A stretch of 64,000 nucleotides of DNA from Rhizobium sp. Pop5 (GTDB taxonomy: Bacteria; Pseudomonadota; Alphaproteobacteria; Rhizobiales; Rhizobiaceae). The notes below the pieces were generated by a model. It was not told where the DNA came from and did no database searches. It saw nothing but the letters and a program-made list of their open reading frames with translations. The stretch spans positions 1,550,001-1,614,000 of the forward strand of contig NZ_CP099399.1 in assembly GCF_024721175.1 (NCBI RefSeq). Reading direction: 5' to 3'. Below are positions 1-10,558 of the stretch, one piece after another (positions within the stretch are counted from its first letter, which is position 1; the number at the start of each line of letters is the position of its first letter). The position numbers and the translations under genes were made by a program.

Positions 1-1
1 C

Positions 2-367
2 TATTTTCACTCCATCCGGCTGCTACAGCGGGTGAAGGAACTCGATCCGACCATGTTCACCAAATCGGGCATCATGGTCGGCCTCGGCGAGGAGCGGAAC
101 GAAGTGCTGCAGTTGATGGATGATCTGCGCACCGCCGATGTCGACTTCCTGACGATTGGCCAGTACCTGCAGCCGACCCGCAAGCACCACAAGGTCGAAA
201 GCTTCGTCACGCCCGACGAGTTCAAGTCCTACGAGACGGTTGCCTACAGCAAGGGCTTCCTGATGGTGGCCTCCAGCCCGCTCACCCGCTCCTCCCACCA
301 CGCCGGCGACGATTTCGCAAGGCTGCGTGCGGCGCGCGAAAAGAAGCTACTGATGGCTGCCGAGTAA
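2..367 (+). CDS. lipA: lipoyl synthase, C-terminal part (5' end outside window)
   Basis: This is the last ~121 residues of the radical-SAM enzyme that inserts two sulfur atoms into protein-bound octanoyl groups to make lipoate for 2-oxoacid dehydrogenases and the glycine cleavage system. The visible part has the stretch GIMVGLGE, the [10 protein letters not shown] segment, and the terminal RSSHHAGD motif, whose serine ligates the auxiliary 4Fe-4S cluster in known LipA enzymes. The radical-SAM CxxxCxxC motif lies upstream of base 1 and cannot be seen. The gene ends at TAA and is followed by a strong hairpin terminator. The assignment is very safe. Confidence 0.95.
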   Translation, partial: YFHSIRLLQRVKELDPTMFTKSGIMVGLGEERNEVLQLMDDLRTADVDFLTIGQYLQPTRKHHKVESFVTPDEFKSYETVAYSKGFLMVASSPLTRSSHHAGDDFARLRAAREKKLLMAAE

Positions 368-391
368 GATCGGCGGCTTGCTTTGTGATCG

Positions 392-419
392 AACCGCGGC
401 CATCTTAGCCGCGGTTTTT
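392..419 (+). terminator. rho-independent terminator of lipA
   Basis: A perfect 9-bp stem AACCGCGGC / GCCGCGGTT with a 7-nt loop is followed by a run of T, 25 bases after the lipA stop. Confidence 0.85.
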
Positions 420-470
420 CTTTGGATATTCACTGTCGTCATCAGGTCACGCGAAGCAGCTAGCCAGCAC

Positions 471-496
471 GCCGCCCGTTGCCGGGCGGCTCTTTT
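471..496 (+). terminator. second hairpin with T-rich tail (terminator or attenuator)
   Basis: A perfect 8-bp stem GCCGCCCG / CGGGCGGC with loop TTGC is followed by TCTTTT. It lies about 55 bases downstream of the lipA terminator and 33 bases before the kinase gene. It could end a short transcript starting after the first terminator, or attenuate the kinase gene. Nothing in the sequence decides between these. Confidence 0.55.
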
Positions 497-528
497 GCGA
501 AGGTGATCCTGTCGAAAGCGAGTTTGCC

Positions 529-1125
529 ATGCATCAAGTGACGACGCCGCCTGAACCCATTCGTGCGGTCTCAATTGCAGAAGCGGTCGATATCCTTCCC
601 AATATTCAGCGCATCGTAATTTTCGGATGTTCCGGCACCGGCAAGTCGACACTTGCCCAGGCACTCGCGCAGCGTTTCGGGCTGACTTACCTGTCCATGG
701 ACCGCGACATCTTCTGGCTTCCGGGCTGGAAGCTGCGTTCACGCGAGGAAGCCATCCAGCGTATTCGCGATGCCGTTGCCGGCGACCGCTGGATCATGGA
801 CGGCAATAGCCCGAGCACCTTGGCGATCCGCCTTGCGCGCGCCGATATGGTGCTCTGGCGCCGGCCGCCACGCAGCGTCGCCATTCGAGGCGTGCTTGGA
901 CGCTGGTGGAAATATCGTGGCCGGACCCGGCCGGAAATGGCGCCGGGCTGCCCGGAAAAGATCGACCTGCAATTCCTGCATTACATCTGGACCTTCGAAA
1001 GGAGGGAGGCGCCGCAGTTCGAGTCGGTGCTGGCACATCACGGCGCCGGCATACCAGTCTTGACGCTGAGGTCCTTCCGGGAGAGCGACGAACTGTTTTC
1101 CCTTTTGCCTGTTGTAAACGGGTGA
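529..1125 (+). CDS. P-loop nucleotide kinase-like protein, first of a tandem pair
   Basis: A 198-residue cytosolic protein with a Walker A motif GCSGTGKST at about residues 35-43, preceded by a hydrophobic strand (RIVIFG), as in adenylate-kinase-like and 'topology modulation' (FlaR-type) NTPases. Other landmarks are DRDIFWLPGW, RWIMDG and a GRTRPEMAPGC block, all shared with the next gene. The family is often annotated as adenylate kinase, but the substrate is unknown. The protein has about 34 residues before the P-loop strand. The next gene begins 11 bases after the stop, so the two are probably cotranscribed. The family call is fairly sure; the reaction is not. Confidence 0.8.
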   Translation: MHQVTTPPEPIRAVSIAEAVDILPNIQRIVIFGCSGTGKSTLAQALAQRFGLTYLSMDRDIFWLPGWKLRSREEAIQRIRDAVAGDRWIMDGNSPSTLAIRLARADMVLWRRPPRSVAIRGVLGRWWKYRGRTRPEMAPGCPEKIDLQFLHYIWTFERREAPQFESVLAHHGAGIPVLTLRSFRESDELFSLLPVVNG

Positions 1126-1136
1126 GGGAGCTTGTC

Positions 1137-1724
1137 GTGCATCGAGAACCAGACGAGGCGATCAACTACGTCGATGATGCCTTCGCCACCGGGCAGATCC
1201 GAGGTGCAAGGCGCATCATGGTCATCGGCTGTTCGGGCGGCGGCAAATCGACGCTTGCACAGAAGTTGGCGCGTCATTTCGGCCTGACCTATCTCTCCAT
1301 CGATCGAGATATTCGCTGGCTGCCGGGTTGGGTAGAGCGAAGCAAAGATGAGCAGCGCCAGCGGATCGTGGAGAGGATTGCTGCGGACCGCTGGATCATG
1401 GACGGGACCAATCCCTCCACCTTCGATATTCGCCTCCCGCGCACGGATATCGTCATCTGGGTGCGGATGCCCCGCCTGCTTTGCCTCTGGGGCGCCCTGA
1501 CACGCTGGTTGAAGCACATCGGCCGCACACGACCTGAAATGGCGCCTGGTTGCATCGAGAAGGTCGATTGGGAGTTTCTGCAATATATCTGGACTTTCGA
1601 AAAGAAATTCGCGCCGCTTGTAACCGCAGCGATTGCGACGCATGGCCCTGACGTGCCGGTTTTGCAGCTAAAATCCCGCCACCAGATGCGCGCGCTTCTT
1701 GATCTTCTCGGTGTCCCGGCTTAA
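1137..1724 (+). CDS. P-loop nucleotide kinase-like protein, second of a tandem pair
   Basis: A 195-residue paralogue of the preceding protein. It has Walker A GCSGGGKST, DRDIRWLPGW, RWIMDG and GRTRPEMAPGC at matching positions. The frame is open further upstream, but that part overlaps the previous gene. The GTG at 1137 is chosen because it gives a length and N-terminus matching the paralogue and follows a GAGGGAG ribosome-binding site. The alignment indicates a local tandem duplication that has since diverged, mainly in the termini. The substrate is unknown. Confidence 0.8.
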   Translation: MHREPDEAINYVDDAFATGQIRGARRIMVIGCSGGGKSTLAQKLARHFGLTYLSIDRDIRWLPGWVERSKDEQRQRIVERIAADRWIMDGTNPSTFDIRLPRTDIVIWVRMPRLLCLWGALTRWLKHIGRTRPEMAPGCIEKVDWEFLQYIWTFEKKFAPLVTAAIATHGPDVPVLQLKSRHQMRALLDLLGVPA

Positions 1725-1733
1725 CTGCGCTGC

Positions 1734-2186
1734 ATGCCGCAATTCGAAACGCACCGTTCCGTCCCGCACACGCCCGACCAGATGTTCGACCTCGTTGCCG
1801 ATGTCGAGCGCTATCCGGAATTCCTGCCGCTCTGCGAAGCGCTCTCCGTCAAAAGCCGCCGGGAGCGCGACGGCAAGATCCTGCTCGTCGCCGATATGAC
1901 TGTGGGATACAAGGCGATCCGCGAGACCTTCACCACACAGGTGCTGTTGAACCGCCCCGAGCGCGTTATCGAGGTCAAATACATCGACGGTCCGTTCAAA
2001 TATCTCGACAACCGTTGGCACTTCGCCGAGACGCCCACTGGCGGCTGCACCGTGGATTTCTTCATCGATTACGAGTTCAAGAGCCGTATCCTCGGCGCAT
2101 TGATGGGCTCGATGTTCGACCGCGCCTTCCGCATGTTCTCCGAGGCCTTCGAGACGCGCGCCGGCAGGATCTATGCGACGGCCTGA
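1734..2186 (+). CDS. START/SRPBCC-domain protein, Coq10/RatA family
   Basis: A 150-residue single-domain protein matching the Coq10/RatA type of polyketide-cyclase/START fold. The N-terminal signature VPHTPDQMFDLVADVERYPEF and the C-terminal amphipathic helix (LMGSMFDRAFRMFSEAFETRA) are typical. Eukaryotic and alphaproteobacterial members bind ubiquinone or assist its use in respiration. The E. coli relative was called the RatA toxin because excess protein blocks ribosome subunit joining. There is no antitoxin partner here, so a quinone-related role is the better guess. The start lies 9 bases after the kinase stop, and the gene is convergent with the CinA-like gene. Confidence 0.85.
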   Translation: MPQFETHRSVPHTPDQMFDLVADVERYPEFLPLCEALSVKSRRERDGKILLVADMTVGYKAIRETFTTQVLLNRPERVIEVKYIDGPFKYLDNRWHFAETPTGGCTVDFFIDYEFKSRILGALMGSMFDRAFRMFSEAFETRAGRIYATA

Positions 2187-2191
2187 CGTCG

Positions 2192-2686
2192 TCAGCGGAG
2201 CGAAACGATCATCTGCAGTGCCGTTCTGACTGTCGCCAGCCGCACTTCGGCGCGGCCGATATCGCCGTAGAGCATTTTCCGGTGAACGAGCGTGCCGGTG
2301 CGCGCCTTGGCGGCGAGATGCACGAGGCCGACGGGTTTTTCGGCAGATCCCCCGCCCGGACCGGCAATGCCGGTGACGGCGACGGCGATGTCGGCGCGCG
2401 AGCGGAAGAGGGCGCCGTGCACCATCTGCCGCGCGGTCTCCTCGGAGACAGCTCCGAACGTGAGCAGCGTTTGCTCCTGCACGCCGAGCAGCTCGACCTT
2501 GGCGGTATTGGTATAGGTGACGAAGCCGCGATCGACGACGGCTGATGAGCCCGATATTTCGGTCAATGCGCCTGATATCAGTCCGCCCGTGCAGGATTCT
2601 GCCGTCGAGACCATCAGCCCCGCCGCCGTGAAGTCACGGATGATCGCCTCCGCCGCTGAAAGGATATCCTGGGGAAAAAGGCTCAT
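2192..2686 (-). CDS. CinA C-terminal domain protein (nicotinamide-nucleotide amidohydrolase type)
   Basis: A 164-residue protein consisting only of the CinA C-terminal (PncC) domain. It shows the active-site motif AESCTGG at about residues 29-35, then VTYTNTAK and the VTGIAGPGG loop. Enzymes of this family deamidate NMN to NaMN in pyridine-nucleotide salvage. The N-terminal COG1058 domain found in long CinA proteins is absent, as is usual for stand-alone PncC. Its start overlaps the ispDF stop by 4 bases, so the two are translationally coupled. Confidence 0.88.
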   Translation of the reverse strand: MSLFPQDILSAAEAIIRDFTAAGLMVSTAESCTGGLISGALTEISGSSAVVDRGFVTYTNTAKVELLGVQEQTLLTFGAVSEETARQMVHGALFRSRADIAVAVTGIAGPGGGSAEKPVGLVHLAAKARTGTLVHRKMLYGDIGRAEVRLATVRTALQMIVSLR

Positions 2687-3903
2687 CGCTTCGTCCCGCG
2701 ATAGACGACGGTCGCCGTGGCGATCGCGGCGATGCCTTCACGCCGGCCGACGAAGCCGATCTTCTCGTTGGTCGTCGCCTTGACCGAACAGCGCTCGATA
2801 TCGATGCCGAGATAGTCCGAGAGCTTCTCCCGCATGGCCTCGCGATGCGGCCCGACCTTCGGCGCCTCGGCGATCAGCGAAACGTCGGCATTCATGATCG
2901 TGCCGCCGCGCTCGCGCACGATCCGGGCGGCGTGCTCGATGAAGATCCGCGAGGCCGCGCCCTTCCATTGCGGGTCCGACGGCGGGAAATGATCGCCGAT
3001 ATCGCCGGCGCCGCAGGTGGCGAGCAGCGCATCGGTGAGCGCGTGCAGCGCCACATCGGCGTCGGAATGGCCCTTGAGTTTCTGATCGTGCGGAATGAAG
3101 ACGCCGCAAAGGGTGACGCCGTCGCCGGCTTCGAGCTGGTGCACGTCATAGCCGTTGCCTGTGCGCACGTCGGGAAGCAGCGATGCCGACAGCTTGTCGT
3201 CGGCCTTGGCGATATCGCTCTTGACGGTCAGCTTGACGTTGTCGGCCGTGCCTTCGACGATTGTCACCGGAATGCCGAGCCATTCGGCGATCGAGGCGTC
3301 GTCGGTGAAATCGGTGCGTCCGCTCGCAGCCGCCTTCTCATGTGCGTCGAGAATCGTTTCGAAGGCGAAGGATTGCGGCGTCTGCGCCGCGTAGAGGCTT
3401 TCGCGCGAGACCGTCGCGAGTACGGTGCCGGCGCTGTCGGTGCGTTTCAACGTGTCGGTGACAGGTATCGCGGGAAGGACCGCTGGTGCGCCGTCGCTAA
3501 GGTTCGCGGCGATGCGGTCGAGAAGCACATGGTCGAAGAACGGCCGCACGGCATCATGGATCAGGACGTGGCTGACACGTTTGTCCTTGAGATATCTGAG
3601 GCCGGCGAGCACGGATTCCTGCCTGGTCGCACCGCCATGCACCGTTTCGATCGGGATTGCCGAGATGATATGGCGGAAGGCTTTCGCAAACAGCGCCTCG
3701 TCATCGGGATGGATGACGACGACGATCTGTGTTGCCGGCTCCCATGTCATGAAGTTTTCAAGCGTATGCACGATAACCGGCTTGCCGCCGATCATGCGAT
3801 ACTGCTTGGGGCCTTCCGTGGAGGATCCAGCGCGCTCGCCGCGGCCGGCGGCGACGATGACAATTCCGGCCGATATCGGTTGCTTGGAAGGCATTTGCAG
3901 CAT
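2683..3903 (-). CDS. ispDF: bifunctional IspD/IspF of the MEP isoprenoid pathway
   Basis: A 406-residue fusion. Residues ~10-235 are the IspD cytidylyltransferase, with the CTP-binding [10 protein letters not shown], the Lys of GPKQYR, and HDAVRPF. Residues ~248-406 are IspF, 2C-methyl-D-erythritol 2,4-cyclodiphosphate synthase, with the zinc-binding [15 protein letters not shown], and the NEKIGFVGR loop. The two halves catalyse the third and fifth steps of the MEP pathway, and the fusion is common in alphaproteobacteria. There are alternative ATG starts at codons 1 and 4. It is divergent from dusB across 145 bases. Confidence 0.96.
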   Translation of the reverse strand: MLQMPSKQPISAGIVIVAAGRGERAGSSTEGPKQYRMIGGKPVIVHTLENFMTWEPATQIVVVIHPDDEALFAKAFRHIISAIPIETVHGGATRQESVLAGLRYLKDKRVSHVLIHDAVRPFFDHVLLDRIAANLSDGAPAVLPAIPVTDTLKRTDSAGTVLATVSRESLYAAQTPQSFAFETILDAHEKAAASGRTDFTDDASIAEWLGIPVTIVEGTADNVKLTVKSDIAKADDKLSASLLPDVRTGNGYDVHQLEAGDGVTLCGVFIPHDQKLKGHSDADVALHALTDALLATCGAGDIGDHFPPSDPQWKGAASRIFIEHAARIVRERGGTIMNADVSLIAEAPKVGPHREAMREKLSDYLGIDIERCSVKATTNEKIGFVGRREGIAAIATATVVYRGTKR

Positions 3904-4048
3904 AAATCCCCAAATTATCCGGAACTGACCCCGAGTGCTCTAACGTCTTGCTTTGGCCTTTTCCAGCATCTGCCCGAAAAATATCGATTCCGCTCCTAGC
4001 CCTCTTGGCAAGCCAGAGAACAATGGCTAAAAATAATGCAGTTCTATC

Positions 4049-5065
4049 GTGTGCCTGAAAGATAATCATTTGATTTCCAAGGACCTCGCAGCGCCTTTCC
4101 GAATCGGTCCCGTGTCCGTGCGGAACCGCGTTGTGCTGGCGCCGATGTCCGGCGTCACGGACATGCCCTTCCGCGAGCTTGCGTGGCGCTTCGGCGCTGG
4201 CCTCGTCGTCACCGAAATGGTGGCGAGCCGCGAGCTCGTCAATGACACGGCTGAATCCTGGTCGCGGCTGCGGGCTGCGGGCTTCCGGCCGCATATGGTG
4301 CAGCTTGCCGGGCGCGAGGCGCATTGGATGGCGGAGGCGGCCAAGATCGCCGCCGACCATGGTGCGGATATTATCGACATCAATATGGGGTGCCCGGCAA
4401 AGAAAGTGATCGGCGGTTATTCCGGTTCGGCGCTGATGCGCGATCCCGATCATGCGCTTGGCCTCATCGAGGCGACGGTCAAGGCCGTCGATATTCCGGT
4501 GACGTTGAAGATGCGCCTAGGATGGGACGAAAACTCCATCAACGCGCCTGACATTGCACGCCGCGCCGAGGCCGCCGGCATCCAGCTCGTCACCATCCAC
4601 GGGCGCACTCGCATGCAATTCTACGAAGGCCGCGCCGATTGGGACGCGATCCGCGCCGTCCGCGACGTGATCTCCGTTCCACTGATCGCCAATGGCGATG
4701 TGGAGACGGCACAGGACGCACAGGAAATACTGCGCCGCTCAGGCGCCGATGCCGTCATGATCGGCAGGGGCTGCCAGGGCAGGCCGTGGCATGCCGGCGT
4801 CATCGCAGGCGCCGCCGAGCCGCCGCCGCACGAGATCGCCGCCATCGTCGTCGAACATTACCGGATGATGCTCGATTTCTACGGCGAAGCGGTGGCGATC
4901 CGCCATGCCCGCAAGCATCTTGGCTGGTATTTGGAGCGTTTCGCCCCGACGCTTACTGGCGGCGAAAAGGCTGACATCATGACCTCGCGCGACCCGCGTG
5001 AGGTGGCCGCGCGCCTTTACGATGCGCTAGCGGCAGGTGCGCTCGACAGCCGGGAGGCGGCATGA
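4049..5065 (+). CDS. dusB: tRNA-dihydrouridine synthase, DusB/NifR3
   Basis: A 338-residue flavin-dependent enzyme that reduces uridines in the tRNA D-loop. It shows APMSGVTD (FMN site), [11 protein letters not shown] with the catalytic cysteine, and [11 protein letters not shown] near the phosphate site. It is the nifR3 of the rhizobial nifR3-ntrB-ntrC operon, and its stop overlaps the ntrB start by 4 bases. The chosen start is a GTG, which gives a slightly longer N-terminus than the conserved core; a TTG at 4070 is an alternative. Linkage to ntrBC is widely conserved, but why is not obvious from function. Confidence 0.95.
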   Translation: MCLKDNHLISKDLAAPFRIGPVSVRNRVVLAPMSGVTDMPFRELAWRFGAGLVVTEMVASRELVNDTAESWSRLRAAGFRPHMVQLAGREAHWMAEAAKIAADHGADIIDINMGCPAKKVIGGYSGSALMRDPDHALGLIEATVKAVDIPVTLKMRLGWDENSINAPDIARRAEAAGIQLVTIHGRTRMQFYEGRADWDAIRAVRDVISVPLIANGDVETAQDAQEILRRSGADAVMIGRGCQGRPWHAGVIAGAAEPPPHEIAAIVVEHYRMMLDFYGEAVAIRHARKHLGWYLERFAPTLTGGEKADIMTSRDPREVAARLYDALAAGALDSREAA

Positions 5066-6212
5066 CGAAGGATACGGTATCTGCGTCCGATCAGGCCGGC
5101 GGGACCGTCGCCATGGCCGTATTGAACGCCATTCAGAACCCCGTCGTGATGGTCGACGAATCCGGCTTCGTCGTCTTTGCCAATTGGGAGGCGGAGGCCT
5201 TCTTCGGCGCCAGTGCTTCGCACCTGGCGCGTTACAAGATCTCGACCTTCATTCCCTTCGGCAGCCCGCTGTTGGCGCTCGTCGACCAGGTGCGCGAACG
5301 CAAGGCGCCGGTCAACGAATATCGCGTCGACCTGAGTTCGCCTCGCCTCGGCCAGGATAAGCTCGTCGACCTCTACGTCGCACCCGTGCTGAGCGAGCCC
5401 GGCGCCGTCGTCATCGTCTTCCAAGAGCGGTCGATGGCCGACAAGATCGACCGGCAGCTGACGCATCGCGCCGCCGCTCGCTCGGTGACCGGGCTCGCCT
5501 CGATGCTGGCGCATGAGATCAAGAACCCGCTTTCCGGCATTCGCGGCGCCGCCCAGCTGCTCGAACAGTCCGTCATTGACGATGATCGGGCGCTGACCCG
5601 TCTGATCTGCGACGAGACCGACCGTATCGTCTCGCTGGTCGACCGCATGGAAGTCTTTTCCGACGAGCGTCCCGTCGACCGCATGCCGGTCAATATCCAT
5701 TCGGTGCTCGATCACGTGAAGGCCGTCGCCAAGGCGGGATTTGCCCGCAACATCCGCATTACCGAGAGTTACGACCCGTCGCTGCCGGCCGTCTTTGCCA
5801 ACCGCGACCAGCTCGTTCAGGTCTTTCTCAATCTGGTGAAGAACGCGGCCGAAGCGGTCGGCGACCGGCCGGATGGCGAGATCGTGCTGACGACGGCCTA
5901 TCGACCGGGCATCCGTCTTTCAGTCGCCGGCACGCGCGAAAAGATCTCGCTGCCCCTGGAATTCTGCGTTCACGATAATGGCCCCGGCGTTCCCGCCGAT
6001 CTGCTGCCGCATCTCTTCGATCCCTTCATCACCACCAAGACGAACGGCAGCGGCCTCGGTCTGGCGCTGGTCGCCAAGATCATCGGCGATCACGGCGGCA
6101 TCATCGAATGCGACAGCCAGACCAACCGCACGACATTCCGCGTCCTCATGCCGGCATCGAAGGATGCCTCGCTTGAAGACGCCTCTACCGCAAGCTCGAC
6201 AGGACCTTCTCG

Positions 6213-6216
<4 letters not shown>
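5062..6216 (+). CDS. ntrB: nitrogen regulation sensor kinase NtrB
   Basis: A 384-residue cytosolic histidine kinase/phosphatase that phosphorylates NtrC when nitrogen is limiting and is controlled by PII. A PAS domain covers roughly residues 15-120. The H-box is [11 protein letters not shown] near residue 150, the N-box is [10 protein letters not shown]1 is DNGPGVP and G2 is GSGLGLAL. There is no membrane segment, as expected for NtrB/GlnL. It overlaps dusB upstream and ntrC downstream by 4 bases each, forming one operon. Confidence 0.96.
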
Positions 6217-7664
<1,448 letters not shown>

Positions 7665-8042
7665 GAAAAGGCGGCGGGCCCCTCGTGTTTGCCCACCGCC
7701 ATCTCCCCCAGCATCCGCCGCCACGGTCCGGAACAGAACTGAATCTATCCGAGCAGCCTCGCCATTTGTATCTGTGCCGAGAAACAAAGGCGCAGTGTCA
7801 TTCAACGGTCACATAGCACTTGTGAGCTATGGTTTGCTGTCGGGCAAATCTCATTGAAGTTGCTGCGTTCATCGTCGCCGTTCCCTGTGGATAAGCTGTG
7901 GATATAAGGTGGATGACACCGTCTTCAGCGGGCGATACACCTTCCGAAAGCGGATCGCATGTTGCCTATACGTTCCGAATCTCGTCATTGTGCCGTTGCT
8001 GCTGTCGACCTCCGCCGCAAACATTGTCGACCGCATGCTACG

Positions 8043-8076
8043 GGGCGCTCCGGCGAAGTCTGGGAGCGCCCTTTTC
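8043..8076 (+). terminator. rho-independent terminator upstream of ntrY
   Basis: A 9-bp stem GGGCGCTCC / GGAGCGCCC with an 11-base loop is followed by TTTTCTTT. It lies ~380 bases beyond the ntrC stop, so it either ends a long ntrBC 3' UTR or a separate short transcript. Confidence 0.75.
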
Positions 8077-8110
8077 TTTCCGGCCGGCGCAAACGGAAGG
8101 CCGGTTCGGC

Positions 8111-8150
8111 TTGACAATGTGGCGAAGCGCGTTGCATTTTCGCCACATTG
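8111..8150 (+). promoter_or_regulatory. candidate ntrY promoter with overlapping inverted repeat
   Basis: TTGACA at 8111-8116 resembles a -35 box. It overlaps the left arm of a perfect inverted repeat CAATGTGGCGAA (8115-8126) / TTCGCCACATTG (8139-8150), so a bound regulator would cover the -35 to -10 region. The start of ntrY is 136 bases downstream. The regulator is unknown; autoregulation by NtrX is a guess. Confidence 0.5.
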
Positions 8151-8286
8151 CGTTGCTTAAAGGTCACGCAAGGGTTTTGGACATTTCGCTCCCGATCGAG
8201 TCGTTGCAGCGCTGGCTTCTTGAGCCGGCGTTGATTGGTTTCGATCGGAAGGCGAAGGCGGCAAGCGCCGTCTGAAGAGAGGCCGA

Positions 8287-10558
8287 ATGACGCAGGATGG
8301 GGTATCGCCGGCGGCGGCGGGCGAGGCGGTGACGACGGTGACCGACCGCCGTGCCCTTTTTGCCGTGCCTGGCCTCGTGCTCGCCGGCGGCGCGCTTCTC
8401 TGTGCTACGATCACGCTTTTCGTGCTGCTTGGCCTGACGCCGATCGCGCCGACGTCACATGTCGTCATCACCTCGGTGATCGTCAACTCCTTCTTCGTCC
8501 TGACGTTGATTGCCCTGATCGGCCGTGAGGTGGCAAGGCTTCTCAAGGCGCGCACCCGAGGCCGCGCGGCGGCACGCCTTCACATCCGCATTGTCGTGCT
8601 CTTCTCGATCGTCGCGATTACGCCGGCGATCCTCGTCGCCATCTTCGCCAGCATCACGCTGAACGCCGGCCTCGACCGATGGTTTGCGCTGCGCACACAG
8701 TCGATCGTCAGTTCGTCGCGCAATATCGGCCAAGCCTACATGATGGAGAATGCGAGCTACCTGCAGGGACAGACGGTCTCCATGGCCAACGACCTGGAGC
8801 GCAACCGCGCCCTTTACAGTCTCGACAGGACAGGTTTCGCCGAGCTGATGACGCGCCAGGCGAGGGGCCGCGGTCTGCTCGGCTCCTTCCTCGTCGAGCG
8901 TGACGGCTCGGTGATCGTGCAGGCTGATATCGCCACCGAAAAGCCGCTGCCGGCCATTCCGCAGGACGCACTGGAAAAGGCCGCCGCCGGCCAGCCGACG
9001 CTGATCCCGCCTGGTGTCACCAACCTCGTCGGTGCCATTATCAAGCTCGACGCCATCCAGGGCACATTCCTTTATACGGTGCGCGCCGTCGATCCCAAGG
9101 TCATGGGCGCCATGCGCATGATGGAGGAAAATGCCACCGAATACCGCTCGATGGAGGCTAACCGCTTCTCGCTGCAGATCGCCTTCGCCGTTCTCTACAT
9201 CGGCTTCGCGCTGATCGTGCTGCTGGCGGCGATCTGGACGGCGATTGCCGTCGCCGACCGCATCGTCCGGCCGATCCGGCTGTTGATCACGGCGGCCGAC
9301 AGCGTTGCATCGGGCAATATGGACATTGTCGTGCCAGTGCATGCCGTCGATGGCGACGTCGCCAATCTCTCGCGCACCTTCAACAAGATGATTTCTGAAA
9401 TCCGCACCCAGCGTGATGAGATCCTTGAAGCCAAGGACGAGGTTGACGACCGCCGCCGCTTTATCGAAGCGGTGCTGTCGGGCGTTACCGCCGCCGTCAT
9501 CGGTGTCGAGCAGGACCGGCGCATTGCGATCGTCAACAGTTCGGCCGAGACATTGATGGCGTTGTCGGCCGACGAGATGCTCGGCAAGCAACTGGCCGAT
9601 ATCGCGCCTGAAGTCGATCAGGTACTGACCGAAGCGGCGGCGCGCCATCGCGGCGATTTCCGCAAGCAGATTGCGCTGGTGCGCGGCGGTACGGTCAGGA
9701 CGCTGAGCGTCCAGGTTACCCGCGAGGAAGTGCGGGATATGAGCGAATCCTACGTGATCACGCTCGACGACATTACCGATCTCGTCATCGCTCAGCGCTC
9801 GACCGCCTGGGGGGACGTCGCAAGGCGCATCGCCCATGAAATCAAGAACCCGCTGACGCCGATCCAGCTTTCCGCCGAGCGAGATCCAGCGCCGCTACGG
9901 CAAGCAGATCGACCAGGGGGACCGGGCCGTCTTCGACCAGTGCACGGACACCATCATCCGCCAGGTCGGCGATATCGGCCGCATGGTCGATGAATTCTCC
10001 GCCTTCGCCCGCATGCCCAAACCGACCAAGGAGCCGAGCGACCTGCGCGATATCCTGCGCGATGCGATCTTCTTGCGCGAGATGGGAAACCATCACGTCA
10101 CCTTTGCGCAGGAATTCGGCGACCAGCCGCTGGAAGGCCTGTTTGACAGCCGCATGCTCGGCCAGGCTTTCGGCAATCTCATCAAGAATGCGGTGGAATC
10201 GCTCGAGGCCGTTCCGAGCGAAGAACGCGACGAACGCAAGGTTCTCGTGCGCGCAGCACTCGATACCGGCCGCGACCGCTTCACCGTCGATGTGATCGAC
10301 AATGGCCGCGGCCTGCCGGTGGAAAACCGCCACAGCATTCTGGAACCCTATATGACGATGCGCGAGAAGGGCACGGGCCTCGGTCTCGCCATCGTCAAGA
10401 AGATCATCGAGGAACATGGCGGGCAGCTCGAGCTGCACGACGCGCCCGCCGATTTTGACCGGGGAAGAGGGGCCATGATCCGCGTGCATCTGCCACGCCG
10501 GGATCCGACGCCCGCCACCCCCTCAGCCAGTGACAAGGAAAGCGTTTATGGCCTCTGA
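8287..10558 (+). pseudogene. ntrY: NtrY sensor histidine kinase, disrupted by a +1 frameshift
   Basis: Membrane sensor kinase of the NtrYX pair, with the expected full length of ~756 residues. The first frame (8287-9993) gives the N-terminal membrane segments, periplasmic loop, a further TM segment, HAMP, PAS and the H-box [18 protein letters not shown]. It then runs into nonsense and stops at 9993. The rest (QRRYGKQ onward, with NLIKNAVES, DNGRGLP and GTGLGLAI) continues in the next frame to 10558. The switch is at 9880-9884, where GAGCGAGATCCAG reads as one base too many relative to the expected GAGCG-C-ATCCAG. Either the base is a sequence error or the kinase is truly split just after its phospho-histidine. 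The second piece could only restart at an ATG near 9983 that has no clear ribosome-binding site. Confidence 0.85.

Larger units (their letters stand above)
7665..8286 (+). other. 622-base intergenic region between ntrC and ntrY
   Basis: No gene is supported here. It holds a good terminator at 8043-8076 and a TTGACA embedded in a perfect 12-bp inverted repeat at 8111-8150. The stretch 7880-8076 could encode a small RNA ending at that terminator, but no promoter for it is obvious. An open frame at 7909-8160 crosses the terminator hairpin and is not convincing. Confidence 0.6.

Noticed and set aside
906..1136. 5' extension of the second kinase gene
   Set aside because: Overlaps the first kinase in another frame. 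The GTG at 1137 matches the paralogue's N-terminus.
1734..2186. RatA-type toxin-antitoxin module
   Set aside because: The protein is of the Coq10/RatA fold, but there is no antitoxin gene beside it and the family's respiratory role fits better.
4024..4040. Sigma-54-like TGGC...TGCA sequence upstream of dusB
   Set aside because: The GG-to-GC spacing is 11 rather than 10, and no NtrC-type binding sites flank it.
7909..8160. An 83-codon open frame between ntrC and ntrY
   Set aside because: It runs through a strong terminator hairpin and the operator-like repeat and has no ribosome-binding site.
8455..9837. A 460-codon open frame antisense to ntrY
   Set aside because: Shadow of the ntrY frame, with low-complexity His/Asp/Arg-rich sequence and no start context.
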